Positions 17,127 through 24,263 of a DNA stretch of 64,000 nucleotides are shown here, piece by piece. The DNA is taken from positions 33,779 through 97,778 of the forward strand of contig QCWH01000007.1 of the NCBI GenBank assembly GCA_003149565.1. The letters run 5' to 3'. The stretch's first letter is position 1, and each line of letters starts with the position of its first letter. The notes under the pieces were generated by a model. It worked only from the letters and a program-made list of their open reading frames with translations. It ran no database searches and was not told the origin of the DNA. The position numbers and the translations under genes are program-made. The stretch comes from Marivita sp. XM-24bin2. Its GTDB lineage: Bacteria > Pseudomonadota > Alphaproteobacteria > Rhodobacterales > Rhodobacteraceae.

Positions 17127-17369
17127 TCATCCGATTGTCTTTTTTCGCCGCAAAAAGAGCCAAACCATTGCAAAAATGGTTCCTAGCGCCCCGCCAATTA
17201 TGAAAAAGCCAGCAAAGACTTCTTTGGGAGGATCAGTTGCACGGCAAGTGCGAATTATTCCAAAGTTCTCGGGCTTCAATCCTTCTACGCCACAGATCTC
17301 GATAGTCATAAAAACGGCTGCGGAAGTTGCACAACCCAAGATCAACAGGACCGAAACAAGAGCCCTCAT
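17127..17369 (-). CDS. 80-residue membrane protein
   Basis: The gene starts at the ATG at 17369, overlapping the upstream stop by four bases; a longer open frame reaching 17600 is a shadow of the upstream gene. The product has an N-terminal hydrophobic segment that could be a signal anchor (MRALVSVLLILGCATSAAVF), a loop of about 28 residues with two Cys (C27 and C41), and a second helix followed by a basic tail LRRKKTIG. The two loop cysteines could form a disulfide if the loop is periplasmic. No family recognised. Confidence 0.75.
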   Translation of the reverse strand: MRALVSVLLILGCATSAAVFMTIEICGVEGLKPENFGIIRTCRATDPPKEVFAGFFIIGGALGTIFAMVWLFLRRKKTIG

Positions 17370-17689
17370 GTTTTCTCCCCCTCCAAGCTCTGCCTTTCGC
17401 GAACAGCAATCTGGATGACGCGAATAGTGAGGAGAGGCGTCCAAAGTATGGCAGTTCCGACCCAAGTGAAGATCATGTTGGACGAGAAAATTCGCCCCAA
17501 AACCGGATCGCCCGAAATACGAAAATACGTCCAGTTCGCAAGTCCGAGTATAATTCCAATCGCAAGTGCGCTGACAGCAAAGCGTTTCAAACCTTTCCAT
17601 GCTGCGTCATGTGGCACCGGGAGGGCGGAAGGCAGAGCAAAGCAAAGGCCAAGTATCAGGGCAAACGTGAAAATGGAAAAAAGCGTCAC
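17366..17689 (-). CDS. 107-residue membrane protein
   Basis: The protein has three hydrophobic segments (about residues 2-22, 35-52 and 72-92) with a short basic C-terminus RERQSLEGEKT. It overlaps the AAA+ ATPase stop by four bases at its start and the next gene by four bases at its end. No family is recognised. Placed directly after the ATPase, it is a reasonable membrane partner for it, which is inference only. Confidence 0.78.
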   Translation of the reverse strand: MTLFSIFTFALILGLCFALPSALPVPHDAAWKGLKRFAVSALAIGIILGLANWTYFRISGDPVLGRIFSSNMIFTWVGTAILWTPLLTIRVIQIAVRERQSLEGEKT

Positions 17690-19620
17690 CCCTTCCCCTC
17701 CAAAAACCTCTTCTTCGCCTCTTCCTGACGCCCGAAGTCCCGCACCATCGCCTCGATCGCCACCTCATCCGACTTGTCCGCATAGCGGAACTCGGAATCC
17801 GCGTAGCGGTTGATCTCCTGGATCACCATCTCGACCGTGATGGGCCGTCGCAACTCCTCGATCATCGCCGCCTTCCGATCATAGGGCTGGAACAGGAACA
17901 GATCCGGCTGCTCCATCCACTCGTCCGGCAACTCAAAGTCCATCGCGCGGACCTTCACCGCGTCGGTGATGTTCTTGATCGCCCGGCCCGTAAAGCGCGG
18001 GTCGGCCTCCTGAATGGCCTTGAGGTACGTGCCCATCTTGGCAATCGTGTCGAGCGCGCCGATCTGCGACGACACCCGGTCGAACACCTCCAGCAACCCC
18101 GGCTCCTTCGGCCGGTTGTGAGACTCGAACGACGCCGCCACCGCCTTCTGGATCTGCTGTGCGGCGTAAAGCTCATGATCCCCCAGTGGGATGTCGTGCT
18201 TCTTGCCCATCAGCAGCGCAAGGATGTCGATGTAATCCTCCCGCGTCTGCGGCCCGTCCACAAGGAACCTTGCTCCCGCCCGCTGCCGCAACGCATCGTC
18301 CACGTTCTCCGGGAAGTTCGAGAACATGCCGAAGGTGCAGTTCCCCCGCACCACCGTATTGGCCCCGGCAAACGCCTCCATGAACACCGCCGTGACCTCC
18401 TGCTGGCCCGCAGAGGACTGCCGATCTCCACGCTTGCCCGCGATCTGGTCGATGTCGTCGATGGTGCCAAACCCGATCACCGACGGGTCCAGCACGTTGT
18501 TGATAAACGCCTTCGCGTTCTGCCCCGACTTGCCCTGGTAGCTGTCGATATTGTCGATGCCGAAATTCTGATACCGGAACGTATAGCCCGCGTTCTGGCA
18601 ATACTCATGGATCAGCCCCGCCATCATCTGGATCAGCGTCGTCTTCCCCGTCCCCGGAGCGCCGTCCCCCATGAAGGTAAAGATGAAGCCGCCAAGCTCC
18701 GCAAACGGGTTCAGCCGCCGCTCGAAATCATAGGCCATCAGCATCTTCGCCAGACGCATCGCCTGGTACTTGGCGATGTGGTTGCCCACCACCTGATGCG
18801 GCTTCTTGAACTGCATGGTGAGCGTGGTGCCACGGGCCTTAGTCGCAGGCGTAAAGCCCCGAAGTGTCAGATCATCCGCCTCCACCCGCCAGTTGGCGCT
18901 GGTAAACGCCCCCGTCCGCGCGCCGTTCTGCGCCCGCAGCGCGATCAGCTCCATCAACTGCTCGGCAAACGCCAACACCGTCGCCACCATGCGCGGCTCG
19001 TCGCTCGCATGAAGGGCCAATTTCTGATCCAACTCCCACAACGCCCCATGCAGGGCCAGCTGCGCATTGTCGGTCAGAACCTCCTGCACCTCCCCCACAT
19101 CGACCGTCACTTCGCTGGCCTGAGACGCCAAGAGAAACGCCGTCGCATTGACGAACACATAGCCAACCGCCAGCGCCTCGCCCTCAAGCAAAGCCGAAAA
19201 CTCCGCTTTCCGATCCGCCCCCAGCGAGCCCTGCAAATTCGCCCGCTTCATCTCGCCCAACGGCGTCGCGTCGGAAAACGCCTCTCCCACCGCAAGCGCA
19301 ATCCCAAGCGCCCGCCGCAGCCCATGCATCACCGCAGCCTGTGCGGGCGACACGAGCGGATCATCTCCATCCGCCCCCGCAATCCGGTCAAGCAGATGCA
19401 CCCCCTCGGGCCGCGCCGTGGACCGTGTCACCAACCCCGGCGTGGTCGAGCGAAACCGCCGCCGCGTGCCGATCCCCGATGACCGCTCCACCGCCGCAGG
19501 CTCCGACCCGGACGCCACCCGTGGCGTGTGATCGAACCCCTCCAGCATCGCATTGGCCGCCGCATAGTGCTTGCGGATCGCTTCTTCGCGCAGCTCCATC
19601 AGGTCAGACGTTATGGACAT
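17686..19620 (-). CDS. AAA+ ATPase of classical type
   Basis: The 644-residue protein has an N-terminal helical region of about 300 residues without recognised domain, then one AAA+ module. Walker A is GDGAPGTGKTTLI (residues 318-330), Walker B is GFGTIDDID (383-391), and sensor-1 is MFSNFPENVDDALRQRAGARF (N435) with candidate arginine fingers R445 and R447. The DDALRQR..ARF pattern recalls classical AAA proteins such as the Vps4/katanin group, which remodel or unfold partner proteins. It sits between a coiled-coil protein gene and small membrane-protein genes, suggesting action on a membrane-associated assembly (inference). The start at 19620 lies 13 bases after a shared repeat at 19635-19656 that includes the purine run GAAGAAG. 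Confidence 0.88.
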   Translation of the reverse strand: MSITSDLMELREEAIRKHYAAANAMLEGFDHTPRVASGSEPAAVERSSGIGTRRRFRSTTPGLVTRSTARPEGVHLLDRIAGADGDDPLVSPAQAAVMHGLRRALGIALAVGEAFSDATPLGEMKRANLQGSLGADRKAEFSALLEGEALAVGYVFVNATAFLLASQASEVTVDVGEVQEVLTDNAQLALHGALWELDQKLALHASDEPRMVATVLAFAEQLMELIALRAQNGARTGAFTSANWRVEADDLTLRGFTPATKARGTTLTMQFKKPHQVVGNHIAKYQAMRLAKMLMAYDFERRLNPFAELGGFIFTFMGDGAPGTGKTTLIQMMAGLIHEYCQNAGYTFRYQNFGIDNIDSYQGKSGQNAKAFINNVLDPSVIGFGTIDDIDQIAGKRGDRQSSAGQQEVTAVFMEAFAGANTVVRGNCTFGMFSNFPENVDDALRQRAGARFLVDGPQTREDYIDILALLMGKKHDIPLGDHELYAAQQIQKAVAASFESHNRPKEPGLLEVFDRVSSQIGALDTIAKMGTYLKAIQEADPRFTGRAIKNITDAVKVRAMDFELPDEWMEQPDLFLFQPYDRKAAMIEELRRPITVEMVIQEINRYADSEFRYADKSDEVAIEAMVRDFGRQEEAKKRFLEGKG

Positions 19621-19634
19621 CGGGCAATCCCCCG

Positions 19635-19656
19635 CTTCTTCTTTTCAAAAATATGC
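19635..19656 (-). repeat. 22-base repeat upstream of the AAA+ gene, copy 1
   Basis: Read on the minus strand this is GCATATTTTTGAAAAGAAGAAG, given here as GCATATTTTTGAAAAG plus AAGAAG. A near-identical copy lies at 34848-34870 directly in front of glcE. Both are inside minus-strand operons just upstream of a start codon. The purine-rich end could act as the ribosome site. Its wider distribution in the genome cannot be seen here. Confidence 0.65.
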
Positions 19657-19684
19657 AAACACGACCTCACCACAGGCGCGCCGC

Positions 19685-20803
19685 TCAATAGCTCAAAACC
19701 CGCCCCGCATCGTTCACCACGAACTTGCGGACAGTCGCAAATCCCGGCGGGTTCAAGTCCGCCAGCGCCTGAAACGGCCGCTCCGGCAGGATGACCATGC
19801 GCTCGGTCGCGGTCGTGCCTGTCTCGGCCCCGCGCCCCGCAAACGGGTCCAATGCGAACACCTCCCGGTCCACTTTGGAAAACCACCCCGATTTCTCCTG
19901 TCGCACGCGCTCGCTTTCCAGCTCCTCCAAGGTCCAGGCCAATGCCCAATCCTGCCCTTCCGGCGCACGCGCCTGTTCCAGCACCTCGCGGATCGGGCCA
20001 GACTGCTGAGTAAAGGAATGCGAATACATCGGGCCAATGTGAAACCGCCGCAGTCGCTTGGGGTGCAGGTCGTCAAAGCTTTCGTCAAACCCCTGTGCTA
20101 TGGTCAACAGTTTCAGCCCACCCAGCGATTGCGCGATCAGATGCGCCTGCACCTCGGGCCAGCGCCGGTCGTCTTTCGGCAGCGCGTTGCGGCCACTGTC
20201 CTCGACCTCCATCAAATAGATCGTCGGCAGGTTCACCTGGCTGTCATAGACCCCCCAATGCAGCAGATAACGCCGGCGCGGCTCGGTTCCCGAGAGCCAC
20301 AGGCATTGCGGATCGTTCCGCGCCCAGTAGAGCTTGCCGCGCGCCAGTTCCTCGTAATAGAGCCGCTGGCTCAGGGTGAATTGCAGCCGCGTCGGGATCG
20401 CCTGATCGCCGATGATCTCGGCCACCATCTGGTCTTTCAGCGCATCGACCGAGGGCATGGTCCGCAAATGCTGATCCGCCTGCGCGGCGTCATTCGCCAT
20501 GACCAATAGCTCAGTAACAGTCGGAAACCCGCTGTCCTTCACATCCATCGTCAGGGACCCAAAGAACTGCCCGGTGTCCCGGCCAACCAGCAGGTACTTC
20601 ATCGACAGCGCCCGGAAGGTGAGGTTGAGCGCGATCACATAGCGCGTCAGAACCTCGACCTCGTCTTTGGTCAGCCGCTTTTCCACATGCAGCATCGCTG
20701 CCACGCGCCCCAAATGGGCGAGGATCTTTTCGAATTTCGCAAAATACCTGCGGCTGGCCTGAGTGTCAGGCAGCCCGCGGTGATCATTGGCCGCGGTGGT
20801 CAT
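19685..20803 (-). CDS. conserved cytosolic protein of unknown function, 372 aa
   Basis: No signal peptide or membrane helix is visible. The N-terminal third is helical (SRRYFAKFEKILAHLGRVAAML). A middle section contains LYWARNDPQCLWLSG and RRRYLLHWGVYDSQVNLPTIYLMEVED, which suggest beta structure, and the C-terminus ends VRKFVVNDAGRVLSY. I recall such proteins as an uncharacterised Rhodobacterales DUF (possibly DUF6384, unverified). Its start overlaps the stop of the coiled-coil gene by four bases (ATGA), and the AAA+ gene follows after 64 bases, so all three should be co-expressed. Confidence 0.85.
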   Translation of the reverse strand: MTTAANDHRGLPDTQASRRYFAKFEKILAHLGRVAAMLHVEKRLTKDEVEVLTRYVIALNLTFRALSMKYLLVGRDTGQFFGSLTMDVKDSGFPTVTELLVMANDAAQADQHLRTMPSVDALKDQMVAEIIGDQAIPTRLQFTLSQRLYYEELARGKLYWARNDPQCLWLSGTEPRRRYLLHWGVYDSQVNLPTIYLMEVEDSGRNALPKDDRRWPEVQAHLIAQSLGGLKLLTIAQGFDESFDDLHPKRLRRFHIGPMYSHSFTQQSGPIREVLEQARAPEGQDWALAWTLEELESERVRQEKSGWFSKVDREVFALDPFAGRGAETGTTATERMVILPERPFQALADLNPPGFATVRKFVVNDAGRVLSY

Positions 20804-21876
20804 GACCCATACAGGTTCTTGTCATGTTTCTCGACGATCGCCTGGAACCGGCGGGCAAAGCGTTCATCGGCCTTGGCCTTGGCCTCAAGCACCTCGCGGG
20901 CGAACACCATGTGGTCCTCGTGGCTTTCCAGCATGTCGGCCATCTTCTGATTGGTCGCCGCCCCGATTCCGGCCATCGCAGACTGAGCCTCTTGGTCGGT
21001 CTTCACACCGATCTCGTTGATCCGGTGGGCCACATCCTGCTGCTGCGCGGTCTTCAGCGACTTGGACAGCGCATCATAGAGAACCACCCGCTGCTTGGTG
21101 TCTGTCTGAAGCTTGTTGATCAGCACCATCTGCGTTGCCGCCTGATTCTGGAGCGAGTCGATCCAGGTCTTGCCCTTCTCGATATAGCGCTCGAGCGTCT
21201 GGCTCTTGGCCAGTTTGACCTGCTCGTCCTGAACCATCGCATTATAGGCGGCGTTCAACTCGGCGAGTTCGGTTTCCAGCTTGGTGCGCGCGGCTGCGTC
21301 CTGCTCCACGCTGATCTTGTTTTCCAACTCGATTATCTTCGGGTCCATCGCGAGGATCTCGGCACGCACCGTTTCCAGCGCGCCCACCGTCGCCTCGCGC
21401 TCGTCGAGCGTTTCTGACAGGTTCACTTCCACCTTGTCTTTCTGCTCGTTGAGCAGGTTCAACTGGCCCTGAAGCAGGTTCACGATCACGTCCGACTTGG
21501 CGATCAAATCCTGCAACTTGTCGTCGATCGAGGCGGTTTTCATCCGCTCCTGCCGCATCGACTCGGATTTGCCCTTCGAGAAGATCCCAACAAAGCTTTC
21601 CCAGCCGGTCTTCGAGCGCATTTCGTCGAAATCCTTGGAAAACGCAGCGGTCACGTCATCCAGTCCCATGATCAGTTCCGCAATATTCGCGTTCATCACA
21701 TCGGTATGGGCGTGCACGTCTTCCAGCGTCGCATTCTCGATGTCGAAGGTGACATCATCGCCGGTTTTCATCTTGGCACGCGCGGTTTCGATGCGGCCGG
21801 TCAGTTCCGCGATCTTGGCTTGCGCTTCGGCCACCTGCGCCTGGCTTTCGCGCACCTGTGTGTCGAAATCCGCCAT
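20800..21876 (-). CDS. long coiled-coil protein, TelA/PspA-like layout
   Basis: The ATG at 21876 has GGAGG nine bases upstream, so the product has 358 residues (an in-frame extension to 21948 has no such site). Almost the whole chain is helical heptad-rich sequence without cysteine or membrane helix. It includes an amino-terminal heptad run (VRESQAQVAEAQAKIAELTG), a central FVGIFSKGKSESMR linker and long helices through LERYIEKGKTWIDSLQNQ. The order recalls toxic-anion-resistance (TelA) and PspA-type proteins, but I cannot confirm homology. It is the first gene of the nine-gene block and a likely substrate or partner of the AAA+ ATPase (inference). Confidence 0.85.
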   Translation of the reverse strand: MADFDTQVRESQAQVAEAQAKIAELTGRIETARAKMKTGDDVTFDIENATLEDVHAHTDVMNANIAELIMGLDDVTAAFSKDFDEMRSKTGWESFVGIFSKGKSESMRQERMKTASIDDKLQDLIAKSDVIVNLLQGQLNLLNEQKDKVEVNLSETLDEREATVGALETVRAEILAMDPKIIELENKISVEQDAAARTKLETELAELNAAYNAMVQDEQVKLAKSQTLERYIEKGKTWIDSLQNQAATQMVLINKLQTDTKQRVVLYDALSKSLKTAQQQDVAHRINEIGVKTDQEAQSAMAGIGAATNQKMADMLESHEDHMVFAREVLEAKAKADERFARRFQAIVEKHDKNLYGS

Positions 21877-22053
21877 TCCAAATCCTCCAATCAATCCAAC
21901 CGATCCAACGTAATCGTTCTGCAGCGCTGTTGAACCGGATCTGCGCAAAGTCTCGCAAAAGCACTGTTGAAAGGGAAGCGTCGATCGCGCTTTAAAGTAG
22001 ACAAGGTGCAGTGGTTCGCTGCGTCGTTATATGTTTTGAAGGGAGATTTTGAG
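21877..22053. promoter_or_regulatory. divergent promoter region of the nine-gene block
   Basis: This 177-base gap separates the coiled-coil gene (minus) from the secreted-protein gene (plus). On the plus strand, TTGAAA followed 18 bases later by TTTAAA is a plausible sigma-70-type promoter for the secreted protein. No clear operator palindrome or alternative-sigma site was found for the minus-strand block. Confidence 0.45.
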
Positions 22054-22617
22054 ATGAACAGATTTCTGACAATAGCCGCTGCTGTTATGATGTCGCTTCC
22101 GGTTGCTGCGCAGGCGGACGAAATTTCGGACACGCTTGAAGCCGCGCTTGAGGCTTACAACAAGGGCGATGTCACCTATGCGCTCGAAGAATTGGACTAC
22201 GCACGTCAAAAGCTCATGGCTCTGCGCGCTGAGGCTTTTCAAGACCTTCTGCCCGAGGCACCCGAAGGCTGGACGCGCGACGTGGAAACAGAGATGCAGG
22301 CCGGTCTCGCTCTGATGGGTGGCGGCATGGGCGCCAGTGCGGAGTATCGCTCACCAGATGGTTCGCAGTATTACACCGTCACAATGATGGCCGACAACGC
22401 AATGGTTGCAAGCATGGGCAGTATGGTGGCCAACGCAGCTGCGATGGGCATGCGGGTTGAGCGTGTCGGTCGCCAACGGATTGCGTTGAACGATGGCCAG
22501 GCGATGGCCCTTGTGAACAACCGCATCCTGGTCACCGTCGAGGGTGGTGACGAAGCTCTGCTGCTGCAGGCTATGGAGCAAATTGACTTCCAGGAGCTTT
22601 CCTCTTTCGGTAACTGA
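22054..22617 (+). CDS. secreted protein of unknown function, 187 aa
   Basis: The protein begins with a typical Sec signal peptide (MNRFLTIAAAVMMSLPVAAQA, cleavage near A-Q-A-D). The mature part starts with a helical segment EISDTLEAALEAYNKGDVTYALEELDYA that resembles a TPR-like repeat, and later has a Met/Ala-rich region around MVASMGSMVANAAAMGMRVERV. The start follows GGGAG. It is divergent from the coiled-coil/AAA+ block and may share its control. No family known to me assigns a function. Confidence 0.8.
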   Translation: MNRFLTIAAAVMMSLPVAAQADEISDTLEAALEAYNKGDVTYALEELDYARQKLMALRAEAFQDLLPEAPEGWTRDVETEMQAGLALMGGGMGASAEYRSPDGSQYYTVTMMADNAMVASMGSMVANAAAMGMRVERVGRQRIALNDGQAMALVNNRILVTVEGGDEALLLQAMEQIDFQELSSFGN

Positions 22618-22643
22618 GAAATTTGACCGTTCGGTAAAAAATC

Positions 22644-22671
22644 GGAAGGCGTCCTTCCTGGGACGCCTTCC
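22644..22671 (+). terminator. intrinsic-type terminator after the secreted-protein gene
   Basis: GGAAGGCGTCC (22644-22654) pairs perfectly with GGACGCCTTCC (22661-22671) across a six-base loop. It lies 27 bases after the stop codon, and a short C/T-rich stretch CTCGTCTTT follows. Confidence 0.75.
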
Positions 22672-22739
22672 CTCGTCTTTGGGCTTGCCGTTCGTCTTCG
22701 TCTTCCGCATGGCTTCCGCACGAAAAAGGAGGGACGAGC

Positions 22740-23861
22740 ATGGATTGGTCGCCGGATAAGACACAAGTCAAAAGCTGGAACGAATGGGATACGCTGCGCC
22801 ACGTGATCGTAGGCAAAGCTGATGATTGTCACATCCCACCGGAGGAACCGGCGCTGGATGCCAAGGTGCCCGAGGACAGTGACATGCGTGGCCAATGGGG
22901 GCGGCGGCCTTAAGAAACCATCGACCGTGCGAATGAGCTCTTGGACAATTTTGCCGATATGCTCCGCAAGCGCGGGCTGCGGGTGGATCGCCCGACGCCG
23001 ACGGATTTCTCGAAGCCCGTTACGACCCCGGATTTCCACACCGACAGCCAGTTCGGCTGTATGCCGCCGCGCGACGTGCTGCTGACTGTGGGCCATGAGA
23101 TCCTCGAAGCGACGATGTCTTATCGTTGCCGCTGGTTCGAATACCTCTGCTACCGCCCGCTGATGCAGCAATATTGGGAAGAAGACGTGAACTTTCGTCA
23201 CGAGGCCGCGCCAAAGCCTCGGCTGACGGATGCGGATTACCACGCCGATTACCTTTCCGAGAAGATCGGGATCGAAAAGCGCCTTAAATGGACCGCCGAA
23301 AAGCACTTCGTCACCACTGAAGAAGAACCGCTTTTCGATGCTGCCGACGTTTTGCGCTTTGGGAAAGATCTCATCGTGCAGCACGGGTTCACCACGAACC
23401 TCAAGGGCATCGAATGGCTGCGCCGTCACTTCCCCGACCACCGCGTCCGTGCGGTGAACTTTCCCGGCGACCCGTACCCGATCCACATCGACGCGACATT
23501 CACACCTCTGCGTCCCGGTCTGATCCTGAACAACCCGAACCGCCGGTTGCCTGAAGAGCAGCGAGAATACTTCAGGAAGAACGATTGGGAAATCATCGAC
23601 GCGGCGCAGCCCGCGCACAACACGCCGCCGCCTCTGTGTTATTCCTCGACCTGGCTCAGCATGAACGTCCTGGTTCTTGATCCGAAAACCGTCTGTGTTG
23701 AGGCCTCCGAGGTCTACCAGATGGAGCAAATGGACAAGCTGGGGATGGAAGTGGTCCCGGTCGAGCTGCGGGATGCCTATGCGTTTGGCGGTGGCCTGCA
23801 TTGCTGCACAGCGGATGTCTACCGCGATGGAGACTGCGAGGATTATTTTGCCAAACAGTAG
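22740..23861 (+). pseudogene. amidinotransferase-like gene interrupted by an in-frame TAA
   Basis: From the ATG at 22740 (after AGGAGGGACGAGC) the frame encodes 57 residues, then TAA at 22911-22913, then continues open in the same frame to 23861. The joined product of ~373 residues is a glycine/arginine amidinotransferase (AGAT)-type protein: SWNEWDTLRHVIVG at the start, a His-Asp site in IHIDATFTPLRPGL, and the catalytic GGLHCC near the C-terminus. As I recall relatives, they read RGQWGPRPQET here, so a CAA (Gln) to TAA change is the simplest explanation. The gene would make a 57-residue peptide, or a long fragment if translation restarts (TTG 22941, ATG 22959). A sequencing error is possible. 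Confidence 0.85.
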
Positions 23862-24100
23862 TCACATGGCAAGGTGGTTTGGGAACCTTCGGAAAGCCTT
23901 TCTATGGGCCTTCCGCACCGTTTGGCTCACGGTGTCACGGTCACTGGGCTGATTGATCTAGCTTCCAGAAAATGCCTTTTGATTGATGAGCTTTCGGATT
24001 GCTCGCCATTTGCGGGAATTTGCCCTGTGGCATTTTCTACTCAAGCCGTCATGAAGCAAAATTTTCTTAGGTAATCGTCGAGTTTATACCCATGTTTACG
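23862..24100. other. intergenic stretch without recognised gene
   Basis: The stretch after the broken amidinotransferase gene holds an imperfect stem (GGAAAGCC with GGCCTTCC, around 23890-23915) that may end its transcript. I saw no gene, RNA or repeat otherwise. The promoter for the kinase locus begins at 24101. Confidence 0.5.
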
Positions 24101-24125
24101 GGAACCCATTGCGCAGCATCGCGTT
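24101..24125 (+). promoter_or_regulatory. EcfG-type (general stress response) promoter
   Basis: GGAAC at 24101-24105 is followed after exactly 16 bases by CGTT at 24122-24125. GGAAC-N16/17-CGTT is the consensus of alphaproteobacterial EcfG sigma factors of the PhyR-NepR-EcfG stress pathway. The site lies 41 bases before a small ORF and about 140 bases before a HisKA_2-type kinase gene of the class that often feeds that pathway. Confidence 0.78.
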
Positions 24126-24165
24126 CGGTTAAGGGACCTTAGAAAACACTCCAACGGGGGGCCTA

Positions 24166-24258
24166 ATGATTTTGACCACGATACCGGCGATCAAAAACCT
24201 GCTCGCGTGTATCGTGTTGGGCGCATGTGAGATGCATGAACATGGAATAGTGCTCTAA
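24166..24258 (+). CDS. possible 30-residue lipoprotein-like peptide
   Basis: A 30-codon ORF lies between the EcfG-type promoter and the kinase gene, ending five bases before the kinase start. The peptide has a hydrophobic stretch ending in LGAC (C21), which resembles a lipobox, followed by only nine residues. Tiny entericidin-like lipoprotein genes often neighbour EcfG loci in alphaproteobacteria. This one is short and atypical, so it may be a remnant or a leader peptide. Confidence 0.35.
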   Translation: MILTTIPAIKNLLACIVLGACEMHEHGIVL

Positions 24259-24263
24259 AGGCC

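Noticed and set aside
17127..17600. 157-codon version of the 80-aa membrane protein
   Set aside because: The first 77 codons overlap the upstream membrane-protein gene out of frame and have no family-like composition; the four-base overlap start at 17369 is far better.
18118..19482. Plus-strand open frame (454 codons) opposite the AAA+ gene
   Set aside because: Antisense shadow; the minus frame has clear Walker motifs.
22625..22640. ACCG-TT-CGGT dyad as a TetR-type operator
   Set aside because: It lies just after the stop of the secreted-protein gene and before its terminator, with no TetR gene nearby; only four-base arms.
22371..23801. Minus-strand open frame (476 codons) across the amidinotransferase-like gene
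   Set aside because: Shadow; the plus frame encodes a recognisable family on both sides of the single stop.
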